Made by a program: the position numbers and the translations under genes. This document shows positions 11,921 through 22,398 of a stretch of 64,000 nt of DNA, one piece after another. The notes under the pieces were generated by a model that worked only from the letters and a program-made list of their open reading frames with translations, was not told where the DNA came from and ran no database searches. Location of the stretch: contig OZ018321.1 of NCBI GenBank assembly GCA_963969495.1, forward strand, positions 65,237,035 through 65,301,034, in the 5' to 3' direction. Source of the DNA: Ceratothoa steindachneri. Lineage: Eukaryota > Arthropoda > Malacostraca > Isopoda > Cymothoidae. How positions within the stretch are numbered: the first letter of the stretch is position 1; every line of letters starts with the position of its first letter.

Positions 11921-12097
11921 TCCCCGTTGGAAGCAGCATATCCCGCTGGCACCCTCAACGTTGTCCAAGTAGTTTGTATTGAGTCAGATAATGAATATCC
12001 CCTTCCGTCACTACCCGAATTTCCAAATCCATCTGAGGCAACCGCACTCGACGTCTGCCCCCGGATAACTCCCTACTCCAAGAGTCACCTGCAGTAG

Positions 12098-13450
12098 TTG
12101 CTGAGCGGATTCGACCATGTCTTTTCTAACACCCCCGGCTGCTCTAATCAATTTGAGCACAACATTGTACCCATTACCCAAGAAGCCGTCCGCTCCAAGC
12201 CATATCCTCTCTCCATCCACCTTAGGAGAGCTTTCAACGAAGAGGTGGATAATCTGATAGCGTTAGATATAATAGAACCCTCGGCGTCCGATTATTGCTC
12301 CCCGATTGTTATGGTTCGCAAACCCGACCACGCTTTCCGTATGTGTGTCGATTTTTGTAAGCTGAATTCGGTAACGGTGTTCGATGCAGAACCCACTCCC
12401 CTCATAAATGAAAATCTCCATTTTTTTGTGAAAATGAACTTCATTTCCGAATTAGACCTCTGTAATGCGTACTACGAAATTCCCCTTCGTCCAAACGCCC
12501 GCAAGTATACCGCCTTTCCCACCACATATAAGGGCCTCATGCAGTTCAAACAACTCCCCTTCGGGCTAGTCACTGCATGCAGCAATTATAACAGAATGAT
12601 GCGAAGAATTGTGGACGGGCTGCCCCACGTCTCTTTTTATTTGGCAAACCTGGATGGAGCGACCGCTACGTGGGACCAGCACCTGATCGCTCTCTGCGCC
12701 TTACTCAATAGGCTTCGTGAGCACGGGCTCACCCTTTGGCCTACTAAGTGCCACTTCGCTTATGATACGATTAAGTATCTAGGATTCGAGATCGGTAAAA
12801 ATCAGATGAGCCCCCAGGAAGAAAAAGTCCGAGCCATCGTTGAGATGCCCTTCCCCCGCACAAAGAAACAGTTGAGGTCATTTATGGGATCGGTCTCATT
12901 TCACCGCCGCTTCATTCCCAACTTCACGTCATTCGCCGCACCGGTAACTGCTCTGCTTCAAAAAAAATCCCTGGATCCCCTCTCGTGGGACCCGGAAACC
13001 TCTACCAGGTTCCATCAACTAAAGAACCAGCTAACGTCCGCTCCCATTCTGAGGCTCACGAACCCGACTAAGCCTTTCGGCATTAGGATCGATGCCAGTG
13101 ATGAAGGGATTGGATGTGTCCTCCTTCAATATGCTGATAAACGGAGACAGCTACCCTGTGGCTTACGCGAGTAGAAAGCTCTTACCACGCGAGCGAAATT
13201 ATTCGGTAATAGAACGGGAGGCCTTGGCAATAGTCTGGGGGCTAATCAACTTCAGTATGTACTTAATAGGAAAGCCTTTTGTAGTGTAAACAAACGAAAA
13301 GTCAGAATGGGTGGATCATGAGGTGGTTGCTGATACTCCAACAATATCAGTTTGAAATATTGTACGTCTGCGGAAGTGACAACTGTGTTGCAGACAATTT
13401 GAGTCGTAACCCGGTGGCAGAAGAAGCCGACGATCCACTAAACTAAATAA
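12098..13450 (+). pseudogene. Reverse transcriptase and RNase H of gypsy-1
   Basis: RT copies element RNA and RNase H removes it. The RT frame 12098-13174 has the gypsy landmarks CVDFCKLN, SELDLCNAYYEI (first catalytic Asp), LPFGLVTA and KYLGFEIG, then FMGSVSFHRRFIPNF. The YxDD box is replaced by YLAN (12638-12649), losing both catalytic Asp. RNase H starts with RIDASDEGIGCV (about 13087), changes frame near 13150, continues YASRKLLPRERNYSVIEREALAIVWG in pieces, and ends with CVADNLSRNP near 13387-13419. A stop at 12095 separates RT from the linker. No integrase follows. RT is clearly of Ty3/gypsy type. Confidence 0.85.
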
Positions 13451-13892
13451 CTGTAAATATGGTATTTCTCCTATAAACTAGAGGTTAAATGCTTGCCAGA
13501 AGTTTGCCGAAATTATAATCCCTTATGTATATATTACCTCATTAATGTCCTTAATTATGATTTTTTTTGTACACTAAATTGTTAGTCATTAGTCCCATAT
13601 TCATGCCTCCATTTAATTGTACCCTTTTTTTGGAGGGTTCCACTGAAATGTCACCAATGTTCTGTGATTTTTTTTTGTTTAAAATTGAACTAGTTAAATT
13701 GTCTCTAGAATTGACCCGTTTAAGGCTTGCGCCTGTAAATTTCCAGCTGAGCTCAGATTAACGTTTTTTGTGTGTGCACCTGTCGTAGCAGGTCAGAATT
13801 TCCCTAGACCCTTGATAATTCTAGTTCGACGGGTGGGATGATCCTTTCCTACGCAACTGCTCTGTAAAGCATTATCTTTCGGATGGGAGATG
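13446..13892 (+). other. 3' non-coding part of gypsy-1 with polypurine stretch
   Basis: About 450 bp between the RNase H end and the 3' LTR. The purine-rich GGATGGGAGATG directly before 13893 is the likely polypurine tract. I see no env-like frame with a signal peptide. Confidence 0.55.
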
Positions 13893-14938
13893 TGTGGGGG
13901 AATTCCACGTGGAATTTATTTTCCAGTACGGAAGTGAAGTCCTTGCGCTGGAAAAGATTCTAGAAGTTAGTTAGGCTTAAATTGGTAAGCCTCCTCCCCC
14001 CTTCCACAAAAGGTAGCCTAGAACCGCGTCCACCACGGACCACCTTTACGCGGGTTAGAATCGCCTCGACGTAAAGATTCGAGGCCATTCGAGAGTAGCG
14101 CTGTTTCCCCGACCCCTGCGGGGGATGGGGGTAGCCTCCGATATATATATAGGGCTCGTCTTCCATGTGGGAGACACAGAGTTGAGAAGTCTCTCCCGGA
14201 CCCAAGAAGATTCCCCTAGTTCCAAGTCAGGTGCTAACAACAAAGAAAAGTGACGGATGAACTTTTTGTGTGCTGGAATTAGCCCCAGCCAGTGAGGTAA
14301 TTCCATTTGAAGATCGCCACCGAGCGATTTCTCTGACTCCACTCATCAACTCCTGTCGAAGCCCTCCTCGTTGACCCCTGGTTTTCGGGTGGCCGATATA
14401 CTCTCCCCTGGAACGGACGTTACCCCCCCCCCCCATTTTGGAGAACCGTCATCACGTTAACTTGCCCCTCTGAAGCTCCGAGCGCCCTCGCCATCACGTT
14501 TATTGCCTGCAAAAGACATCCGTGAAGCCTTACCTTGACGTCTCACCCGGAATCCTCCATAAGCCCCCCCCCCTTCAGCAACCCAATTGAGTTACTCCTA
14601 CCCATTTGAATAGTCTCCTTCTGTAATACATTAATTTTTAACTTCACAGTCTGACGCATAACTCTGCAATTCCCCCCTCATTTACCACTTCAATTTTGCC
14701 TATTTATTCTCTTATTACATGTAAATAAAATTATATTTTTGGTCATACCTCCTTTAAATAACCTTGAGCTTTGCCATTGCCCAAATTTTACCTGACCTCG
14801 TTACACTCTTTCTCGCTGCTCCGCGTATCGAAATTCGTGGCGTCCCCACCCCCCCTTGTCGGTTCGCCTTTAAATTATTAGTCCCTTCCCTCATAGATAT
14901 AATATGGTATTGATATAATATAATGTCATACCATGACA
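13893..14938 (+). repeat. 3' LTR of gypsy-1, full length
   Basis: 1046 bp, starting TGTGGGGG and ending CATGACA. It matches the 5' LTR at both ends and keeps the middle that the 5' copy lost. A TATATATATAGGG run at about 14140-14152 followed by GGCTCGTC and AGTTGAGAAG is the probable promoter. ATTAT/AATAAAAT-type A-rich signals lie near 14725. Confidence 0.85.
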
Positions 14939-15744
14939 GAGGCATTTGTCGGAGATTTATTAATATAAATCGAACAATTCGGCACAAAATTGCTCCCTGA
15001 GCATTTGAAATGTGTCTTTCTAATCTACAATATGGGTTGACGGCGCCTCTTTGTCCTCACCATTCTCGATCATTTTAGGCGAATCCTTTGCTTTCTTCAG
15101 CTTTGTCTTCTCCAGGTCCCTGGAACGATTGGATACAATCGTGCATAAAAAAACACTTGTACTTTTAGTACTCGTGTTAATACTAATACTAGTCGTTTTG
15201 AATAAATTTAAAATTATAATCAACAGGGGCATGTGTCAATGAAATTTTATAAATTACTGTAGAGAAAGTGTTGAATGTATGTGTGATAGAACGGGTTGAG
15301 GCCGCTTAATTTCAACCACTATTAAATGTTCCAGCTGCATCTTCGCTTCGAAGCCTGGGGCCTTATCGCAGCTACCTGAGTCAATGTTTAAACAAAGAGG
15401 TTTATTTTCCCCCGTTCTCCCCATGTGCCGACCTCGCCAGATTGAGTTAGGCTTATGGGCAAATAGGGCATTGTTCTCAAGCTCGGCTGTGCATTTCCTC
15501 GAAGCTTCCACTCCATTGTCCCCCACGCCAAGGAGATGTCCCGGCTATTTATATGGAAACTTAACCACTAAGATTCAGATTGGAGATCCAGATTTTCGTC
15601 GCGAAACATCACCACGACCCACTCTCACCTTGTGCGCCAAGGGACCTCGACCTCGAGATTTACCATCACTTGTCCAGAAGAAAGACAAGATCCCTTGAAT
15701 ACCAAGGTTCGAGTCTTCTTGACGCCAAGTCTACAAGGCTTCCC
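14939..15744. other. Non-coding stretch, nothing recognised
   Basis: About 800 bp between gypsy-1 and the tandem array. Short frames on both strands show no domain. TATTTATATGG near 15544 resembles a TATA box but has no supporting gene. Confidence 0.4.
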
Positions 15745-16550
15745 CTGTTGTTCAGAAAGAGAACAACGTTAGAACAGCCATTGTTCTTTCAACCCCGTAG
15801 ACAATAAATGGTTGTCACCCCCCCCTGTTGTTCAGAAGAGAACAAAGTAGAACAGCCATTGTTAGTTTGAGCCCGTTCGCCAAGAAACGGTTCTCACCAT
15901 TCCCCTGTTGTTCAGAAAGAGAACAACATTAGAACAGACATTGTTCTTTCGAGCCCGTAGACAAGAAAAGGTTCTCACCCCCCCCCCACCAAGTTGTTCA
16001 GAAGAGAACAACGTAGAACAGCCATTGTTCGTTTGAGCCTGTTCAACAAGAAACGGTTCTCACCCTTCCCCTGTTGTTCAGAAAGAGAACAACGTTAGAA
16101 CAGCCATTGTTCTTTCGAGCCCGTAGACAAGAAATGGTTCTCACCCCCTTCCCCTGTTGTTCAGAAGAGTACAACGTAGAACAGCCATTGTTCGTTTGAG
16201 CCCGTTCGCCAAGAAACGGTTCTCACCCTTCCCCTGTTGTTCAGAAAGAGAACAACGTTAGAACAGCCATTGTTCTTTCGACCCCGTAGACAAGAAATGG
16301 TTCTCACCCACCCACCCCTGTTGTTCAGAAGAGAACAACGTAGAACAGCCATTGTTCATTTGAGCCCGTTCGCCAAGAAACGGTTCTCACCCTTCCTCCT
16401 TGTTGTTCAAAAGAGAACAACATTAGAACAGCCATTGTTCTCGAGCCCGTAGACAAGAGACGGTTGTTACCCCCCCCTGTTGTTCAGAAGAGAACAACGT
16501 AGAACAGCCATTGTTCTTCAAGCCGTTCGTCAAGAAACGGTTCTCATTCC
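15745..16550. repeat. Tandem array, ten ~78-bp units in A/B dimers
   Basis: Two unit types alternate five times, giving a dimer period of about 155-165 bp. Type A has GTTGTTCAGAAAGAGAACAAC and CCCGTAGACAAG; type B has one base fewer in the loop (GTTGTTCAGAAGAGAACAAC) and CCCGTTCGCCAAG. Every unit has two inverted repeats: GTTGTTC/GAACAAC around a 6-7 base loop, and AGAACA/TGTTCT around GCCAT. C-runs of varying length separate the units. Units start near 15745, 15824, 15903, 15990, 16070, 16155, 16232, 16317, 16401 and 16477. Confidence 0.9.
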
Positions 16551-17204
16551 CAAGACGCCACGTCAGGATCATTTCATTCACCCCCGTCCCCTTCGGCTGG
16601 AACTCGCCAGCGGACCGAAAATTCCTTCATGTCACCTTCCTCTGCACAACAAGTATAATTACGTAAGCCGAACGTTACCTTTGAGTATTTAAACCTTTTG
16701 TCAACTCTATCCTGTGCTTTAAATGGTTTAGCGAACCATCCCATCCCTTTAACTTTATATTTGTTTTACCTTTTTAAATCTATCTTAATCCTCAGATTAG
16801 CTAGATTCCCCAGGACCCTTTCCATTCTCTGTTTATGTCAATATTTTCCGTTTTGTGTGTTGTTGATAGTTTTTATTAATAAAACTATTTTATTAATGAT
16901 AGCAATATTATTATCCTTGAGCTCAGTTCCACTTCTTAAGCATATCGAAGATACATAATATCGGCCAGCCTAGACATCCACGCACTCTTAAGATAATTAA
17001 ATATGTTCCCTCAACGAATAGGTATATATGGTATATCGTCGAGAGTCCATTCTAGGACAGTGTGACCTAACAATACCAGAGACTACAGATGTTGTTCGGG
17101 CATTAGGGCTCGTAGGCATGCATTCTTCAAGATCTCATTATCGGCATGCTATACTTGGCAGGCCCTTAAAATGTACATGCTGGGGTAAGGAGGTGGACGG
17201 GGTC
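16551..17204. other. Non-coding stretch with LTR-like composition
   Basis: No gene seen. GAGTATTTAAACC near 16683 resembles a TATA box and AATAAAACTATT near 16878 a poly(A) signal. The phrase TAATATCGGCCA also occurs near 17927 in the gypsy-2 leader, so this could be a decayed solo LTR, but a full alignment was not possible by eye. Confidence 0.3.
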
Positions 17205-17540
17205 CTTTTTTATTTTTTTTACACTGCTTAGCTGGCAACTATGTCCAAAAGCACAAATCGCTGCAATTAAAATTTTAGCATATTACTAAACTACTTTAAT
17301 ATTCCTAAAATTAATCCAAACAGAGAAAACGAAAACAAAATCAAAAGCCCACCATTGGAGGAGGCAGTAACGGTTCCGGCTGGTCCCTATATATTGTTGG
17401 TCCCAATTGGGCTTCTACAGTATAGGCCGACCTTTTACAACGAAACGCGCCATTCTCGATCGCGCTCCATTTCAGTGCGAGCCGGACGCTAGAACTATAC
17501 CGAAGGATCTGAGCCCCAGTCAAATAGCCCATCCTTGGTT
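17205..17540 (-). repeat. Old I-group LINE 3' tail remnant
   Basis: A T-rich run at about 17208-17220, then AGCTGGCAACTATGTCC and AATCGCTGC (17228-17265), match the hairpin at the 3' end of the I-group LINE in minus orientation. The rest is strongly diverged and no target duplication was found. Confidence 0.45.
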
Positions 17541-17599
17541 TCGATACATTTTGTTTTGCACGAATACTTCTTCCAGTTAGTTTTACTACTAGAGATTAA

Positions 17600-18124
17600 A
17601 CTCCCCATGGTTAAATCCCTCGAATAACAACCGATCCCCGTTTCATCTTATAAAGCCTCGAACCCAAGCTAGGATGAGACGAATCATCAGTGGCTACCTT
17701 GCCAGTCATCCGTGTGTGCCTATGTACAGAGGCTTGTGTCGACTCTCAACAGCCTTCACCCCGTAGAGCTCGCTCCGAGCTGCTCTGTTAGATCGTTTAT
17801 TGTAAACATCTAGTATTCATTGCCATTATTTTTGTAATCTATTTATTGTGTATACTGTGTAAATATTAAAGTTTATTTTTGTTCCTACTTTTTCATGAAC
17901 TTCATAGCGAGCAGCCTTCATTAATTTAATATCGGCCAACTGCAATCTATCGTTTTGTATTTAAATCCTTCACACTCGTTCAGGGAAGTTGGACACCAAC
18001 TGTCCCTCACTTCTACCCCCCACCCCCATCTCTCTCGTGACCAGAGTTAAGTCAAGGTCATCCGTCTGAACCTTGAGCGTCCGCGCATATTGGGTAGAAG
18101 TGACGTATATGTCATTTTACGACA
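17600..18124 (+). repeat. Probable 5' LTR end of gypsy-2
   Basis: CTTATAAAGCC (about 17646-17656) is a possible TATA box, ATTAAAGTTTATTTTT near 17868 a possible poly(A) signal, and TGTCATTTTACGACA (18110-18124) matches the gypsy-1 LTR terminus. The left boundary is unknown because the 3' LTR is missing. Confidence 0.5.
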
Positions 18125-18551
18125 TAATATACATATATATCTATATTTATTGGCGTCAGGTGTATAGAGTCTTTAAAAGGTTCCTTTTAAGGTCTTTTAA
18201 AGGTTTTGAGGCTGAAGGCTTGGTTATTGAAAGGGTAAGCAGAAATATTCTTGCGAACTATTTTTCCCCTTTTTTTGTGTGTACCTGCCTTTATATATAC
18301 CGTGTGTAAGTTTTGAGACTGTGTTTATCATTTTTTTCCCACCAGCGGAGTTTTACCCTTTCATTCCAAGCAAGGCTCAGTCTAATTTTGTTCTCGGTGT
18401 TGTGAGCAAAGTTAAAGGCTCTCGTGTTAATTCGGGTATTTCCGAGTGCTAGACGGAAATTATTAATCGCACCTTGTGCATATCCAGTCAATTCTGGTCG
18501 GAAATTCCGTTACGTTTTAATTTTAAAGATTGGTTTGAATTCGCGACCATC

Positions 18552-19790
18552 ATGTTTTCATTCGACCAATTTAAATTACAAGGCGAATCTCTTTCTTTAT
18601 CCGGAAAGGACCTTCTGTCCTATATACAGCAAGAAGAAAGAGCCAAGAGAGCGATAAGAATAAACAGAAGAGCGAGAGAGAAAAAGAAGATGAGAACGAG
18701 GACGAGAAAAAGAAAGAGAAGAGAAAGAGTAAGAGAAAGAGAAAGAAGAAACAGAGAGCTTCCGACGACACGAACTGGAAATGAGTAGAGTGAGGTTCGA
18801 AACGATCTCCATCAACTCGCGGAATGACGTCCCTAAAACTGCATCAGTGAAGCTCCCCGTTTACAAGGAAGAAGATTTCTGATCCTATTTGACACATTTT
18901 GAAAAGATCTTAGAGCTAAACAACTGGAACAGTGAAGGGGGTGGTGTCGCTAAGCTCCTACCCTTGCTATGCTCTAAGCTTCGAGATATCTTCATATCCT
19001 TGCCGACGGAGGCAACGATCGGTTATTCGACGTAAAAATCTGAATTGTTAGCCCCGTATAACCTGACTCCCGATTTTTCCTGCGTTAAATTTCGTCACGC
19101 CCGTATAGAGCCCAACAAAACTTTCACAGTTTAAGTATACGCTTCAGAAACTGTTCAACTTCTGGCTGGATTCTTCGAAAGTTCCCTACGAGTATGAAGC
19201 ATTAGTCGACTTTATTCTGAAGAACCAGCTTATGGCTTCGCTTTCTTCTGAGATTCTATCATTTGTGAACGACCGGAGGTGTTCCAACTTCAAGGAATGC
19301 ATCAAAGAAGCCTATGTATTCGCCGCGAACCACAATTGATACCCTAAGGAAGGAGGAAAGTCTGATCCATCGTCCTCCAAAGGTATAAGTGGCAAACAAA
19401 AATTTACACCCCGTGACCCTAGAAAGTTTATAAAATAAATGGCCCCTCCAAGCTCAGAAATTTTTATCTGTCTGAACACCGTTACGTCAAGCCATTCTAG
19501 TCGAATCCCCCTTCACAATACTTAAGAACATAAGAACATAAGAAAAGAAGGAGACTGCAAAAGACCATTCATGGCCTACACTTGGCAGCTCCTGTTCCAT
19601 TCAACACACAAAAGATTTCTTACCAGAGAAAAGTCATCAACATACCGTGTGTTTCTTTTGCAGTGTTGAAGGACATGTGAGAACCAACTCCCCTCAGAAC
19701 TCCCAAGTGCACCGAAGTTATGCTTCCCCCACGCCACCACCGTCGCAAATTGAACCGCCTCCCTCTGCGTATTCTCCTCCTGCCGCTGGC
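18552..19790 (+). pseudogene. Gag of gypsy-2, broken
   Basis: The frame opening MFSFDQFKLQGESLSLSGKD at 18552 matches the gypsy-1 gag start. An Arg/Lys/Glu-rich low-complexity stretch (18640-18760) replaces the gypsy-1 coiled coil. The capsid is recognisable at 18852-19080 (SYLTHFEKILELNNW ... KLRDIFISLPTEA) with stops, and the SCAN-like part continues to about 19350. The zinc knuckle near 19645-19700 is partly kept (CFFCSVEGHVRTNS). A short foreign segment of about 80 bp lies at 19533-19612, between capsid and knuckle. Confidence 0.7.
19533..19612. repeat. Short interspersed segment inside gypsy-2 gag
   Basis: It starts with a doubled AAGAACAT unit and contains GAGACTGCAAAAGACC and TACACTTGGCAGCTCCTG. 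Gypsy-1 has no counterpart here, so it is an insertion. From memory, similar ACATAAGAACATAAGAA...GGCAGCTCCTG stretches recur in arthropod genomes; I could not confirm this. Confidence 0.45.
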
Positions 19791-20090
19791 TATCAGTTGA
19801 ACTTCTTGTTCGGGAAGAGCTCCCCAGGAAGCTTGAAGTTTGAGACTTGATCAGTAAACTGCTATCCGTGTCTCCACCCTTTTTCGGAATACAGGGTGTA
19901 CATGTATTGTGGTATCGGACGAGCTCCTACCTCCGATCGCTCCGAACCATGATAAGTTTGCGGTAGTACACGACTGCCTGCGGTGTGAAAATCGATCCAA
20001 AATAGTGAAATGCTCTATTGAATGCCCGTATTATAGCGGCGGGGCTGAAGTAGTAGCGGCCTCAATGAAGCTCTGCGCTGTTCTGGTCGG
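19790..20090 (+). pseudogene. Protease region of gypsy-2
   Basis: YQLNFLFGKSSPGSLKFET parallels VNFLFNENNPGGMKFEN of gypsy-1. The catalytic box reads NTGCTCIVVSDELLPP, so the catalytic Asp is Asn. AEVVAASMKL follows, as in gypsy-1. A frame change lies between the two parts. Confidence 0.65.
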
Positions 20091-20269
20091 ATAGTGCCCA
20101 CAGGTTACCTCGCCCATGTGGTTCAACCCGACCTCACGCGTTTCCACACTAAAAAGCAAGCAGAGGCACCCACTCCCCTTGAAACCTCTACGACTCCGAG
20201 TCTAGCAGCGTTCTGAACAATAAATTCGCTAAAGATCAAAAGGACTGCGATTCACTCCGCCCGCTTTGG

Positions 20270-20740
20270 ACCAAAGCTCATAATAAGATTCAGGAGTACA
20301 CCCGCGGTAATAAAGACGTTTTCTACGTCATGAACAACGACCTCCTCTACCACGCCTGCTTGGAAAATAATAATTCCGTGGCCCAGGCACTATGCATCCC
20401 CCGTTCGCAAGTACCCCTCATATTAAAGACGACCCACGATAGTCTTTTCTCTGCGCATTTCAGCCATACTAAATCAGCTCAGAGAATCTTTAAATATTTT
20501 ATTGGCCCAGTGTGGCAAGGACAGCCGCAAAAGGACGCGTCAGACCCGCTCCGCTGCAGAAGGGATCCATCACAACTGAACCCTTCGTCCTCGTGGCAAT
20601 CGACCGGATTAGCCCTATTCACCCCCTAGATCCGCTAAATGTGGTGCAAGTGGCTTGCATTGAACAGGAAAAGGATTACCCCTTGCCAACCGTGCCCAGC
20701 GTTACCGAAACCCCTCATCTGACTTAGACGTTAACACCCA
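20270..20740 (+). pseudogene. Integrase remnant of gypsy-2, upstream of RT
   Basis: The integrase zinc region is clear at 20330-20505 (NNDLLYHACLE, then HDSLFSAHFSHTKSAQRIFKYF). After a small deletion the phrase AKGRVRPAPL appears (about 20525), then ITTEPF and ISPIHP. Here the text jumps straight to LNVVQVACIEQEKDYPLP (about 20634), which in gypsy-1 follows the GPY/F module. So the catalytic core and tail, about 0.85 kb, are deleted. The remnant lies before RT just as in gypsy-1, showing that the order is inherited. Confidence 0.75.
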
Positions 20741-20759
20741 GCTGCTCCCACCCCCTTAG

Positions 20760-22135
20760 ATTTAAAGAGACAGCTGCAGCAGTTATTGAATCACTTTGGA
20801 GACGTGATTTCCGAGATTCCCGGCTGTGCCGCTCAGTTCAAGCATATGATATTATTTTATTTACCCTGGATCCTATTCGTTCTAAGCCGTACCCCTTGCC
20901 CATCCATTTAAGAGAGGTCTTCAACGCAGAAGTTACTAAATTGTTAAATTTAAAGATTATATAACTCTCCCAATCTAATTACTGCTCCACTACTGTGTTG
21001 GTATAGAAGTCAGACCGGTCATATAGGCTGTGCGTCGATTTTCGGAAACTTAATTTGGTGACCTTGTTCGATGCTGAGCCTATCTCCCTGATCGAACAAA
21101 ACCTCCATCGATTTGAAGAGGCCAAATACATTACAGAATTTGACCTATGTAAGGCTTATTATCAAATTTCCCTTAAAGAAGTGGAAATAGATATACGGCT
21201 TTCACCACAGGCAAAGGCATATTGCAGTTCCACCGTGTCCCGTTCGGCTTGGTGACGGCCTGTAGTAATTACAATCGCATGATGCGAAGAATATTAGACG
21301 GGTTGGCAAACGTGACTTTTTATTTTAATTTCATCTACGTTGAAACTCGCGAATGGGACCATCACGTGATCGCCCTCTAGGCCCTGTTGCGTCACCTGAG
21401 CAAGCACGAACTCACAATTGGCACCAGTAAGTGCCATTTTGCTTATATTACCCTTGACTACCTTGGCCTTCACATTGGGAACAACCAATTCGCTCCCCAG
21501 GAGGACACAATCCGCGCCATTGTGGAAATGCCCTGTCCGTCCAATAAGAAGCTTCCGAGATCCTTTATGGGATCTGTTTCTTTCTACCACCTCTTCGTCC
21601 CGCATTTCGCTTCTTCCTCAGCCCCTTTGTCTCACTTGCTGAAAAATAAGACCCCAGCACACCTTGTCTGGTCCCCATTAGCTATCTTCCACTTCGAACA
21701 ACTGAAGGGAAAATTAGCTTCAGCCTCGATCCTCCGGCTCACGAACCCTAAGAAGACATTTGACGTTAGAATCGATTTCAGTAATGAAGGGGTTTGGATG
21801 CCTTTTACTACAGTAGAGCGATGATGGCGATAGTTGCCCCGTCACCTACACTAGCCGTAAGCTTCTCCCACCCGAGAAAAATTATGCCGTCAAGAAAAAG
21901 CAGACTTTAGCCATTATATGGGCCATACAGAAGTTTAGAATGCATTTATTAGATAAAGAGCTCCTTGTAGAGATGGATCACACGCCCCTCGAATATGTAA
22001 GAAATGTATAAGCAACAATGGTCGTCTTATGTGATGGTATTTATACCTCTAAGAGTATCAATTTAAAATTAATTATATTAAAGGATCCGAGAATTGTGTT
22101 GCGGATAGCCTGAGTAGAAACCCGTTAGAGCCTAC
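20760..22135 (+). pseudogene. RT and RNase H of gypsy-2, broken
   Basis: RT motifs: LCVDFRKLN (about 21027), ITEFDLCKAYYQISL (about 21130), FGLVTACSNYNRMMRRILDG (in pieces, about 21245) and FAYITLDYLGLHIG (21435). The YxDD box is lost (YFNFIYVE). FMGSVSFYHLFVPHFAS starts near 21565. RNase H follows with VTYTSRKLLPPEKNYAV (21840), LAIIWAIQKFRMHLL (21910) and GSENCVADSLSRNPLEP (22085-22132). Multiple stops and shifts. The closest relative in the window is gypsy-1. Confidence 0.75.
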
Positions 22136-22197
22136 CCAAACTAATCTGGATAGATTTAATGCTTGTAACTATTATGCTTAATTTTGTTCCTCTTGTT

Positions 22198-22249
<52 letters not shown>

Positions 22250-22306
22250 TATATATAAATAAATATATATATAAATAAATATATATATAAATAAATATAT
22301 ATATAA

Positions 22307-22394
<88 letters not shown>
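22198..22394. repeat. (AT)n microsatellite with AATA interruptions
   Basis: About 197 bp of alternating AT with four or more AAATAAAT interruptions at 22241-22310. It joins the truncated 3' side of gypsy-2 to the truncated 3' side of LINE copy B. Reading frames across it are meaningless. Confidence 0.95.

Positions 22395-22398
<4 letters not shown>

Larger units (their letters stand above)
8264..14938 (+). mobile_element. Gypsy-1: Ty3/gypsy-type LTR retrotransposon with integrase before RT
   Basis: A complete element bounded by two related LTRs (8264-8632 and 13893-14938), both starting TGTGGGGGAATTCCACG and ending GACA. Flanking bases GAGGA and GAGGC suggest a 4-5 bp target duplication. The inner order is gag with one CCHC knuckle, protease, integrase with a GPY/F tail, RT, then RNase H. 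Only about 450 non-coding bases separate RNase H from the 3' LTR, so no integrase can lie in the usual gypsy place. Gag, protease and the first part of integrase share one reading frame. I count about eight in-frame stops and two frameshifts, so it is inactive. The order and the SCAN-like capsid fit the Gmr1-like group. Confidence 0.88.
17600..22197 (+). mobile_element. Gypsy-2: second element of the gypsy-1 family, 3' end lost
   Basis: A relative of gypsy-1 with the same order: gag, protease, integrase remnant, RT, RNase H. The 5' LTR end is set at 18124 (ACGACA, as in gypsy-1), followed by an AT-rich spacer and a TGGCGTCAGG primer-site-like sequence at 18151. The start of the 5' LTR is not certain. 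Inside, the integrase core is deleted and stops and shifts are frequent, so it is older than gypsy-1. The element ends at the (AT)n tract and has no 3' LTR. Confidence 0.8.

Noticed and set aside
13446..13892. Possible env gene in gypsy-1
   Set aside because: The space is only ~450 bp and shows no signal peptide, membrane anchor or long frame.
15745..16550. CRISPR-like array
   Set aside because: Units are contiguous with no unique spacers, carry variable C-runs, and the DNA is eukaryotic.
16551..17000. Solo LTR related to gypsy-2
   Set aside because: Only TATA-like, poly(A)-like and one 12-base shared string; ends and target duplication could not be shown.
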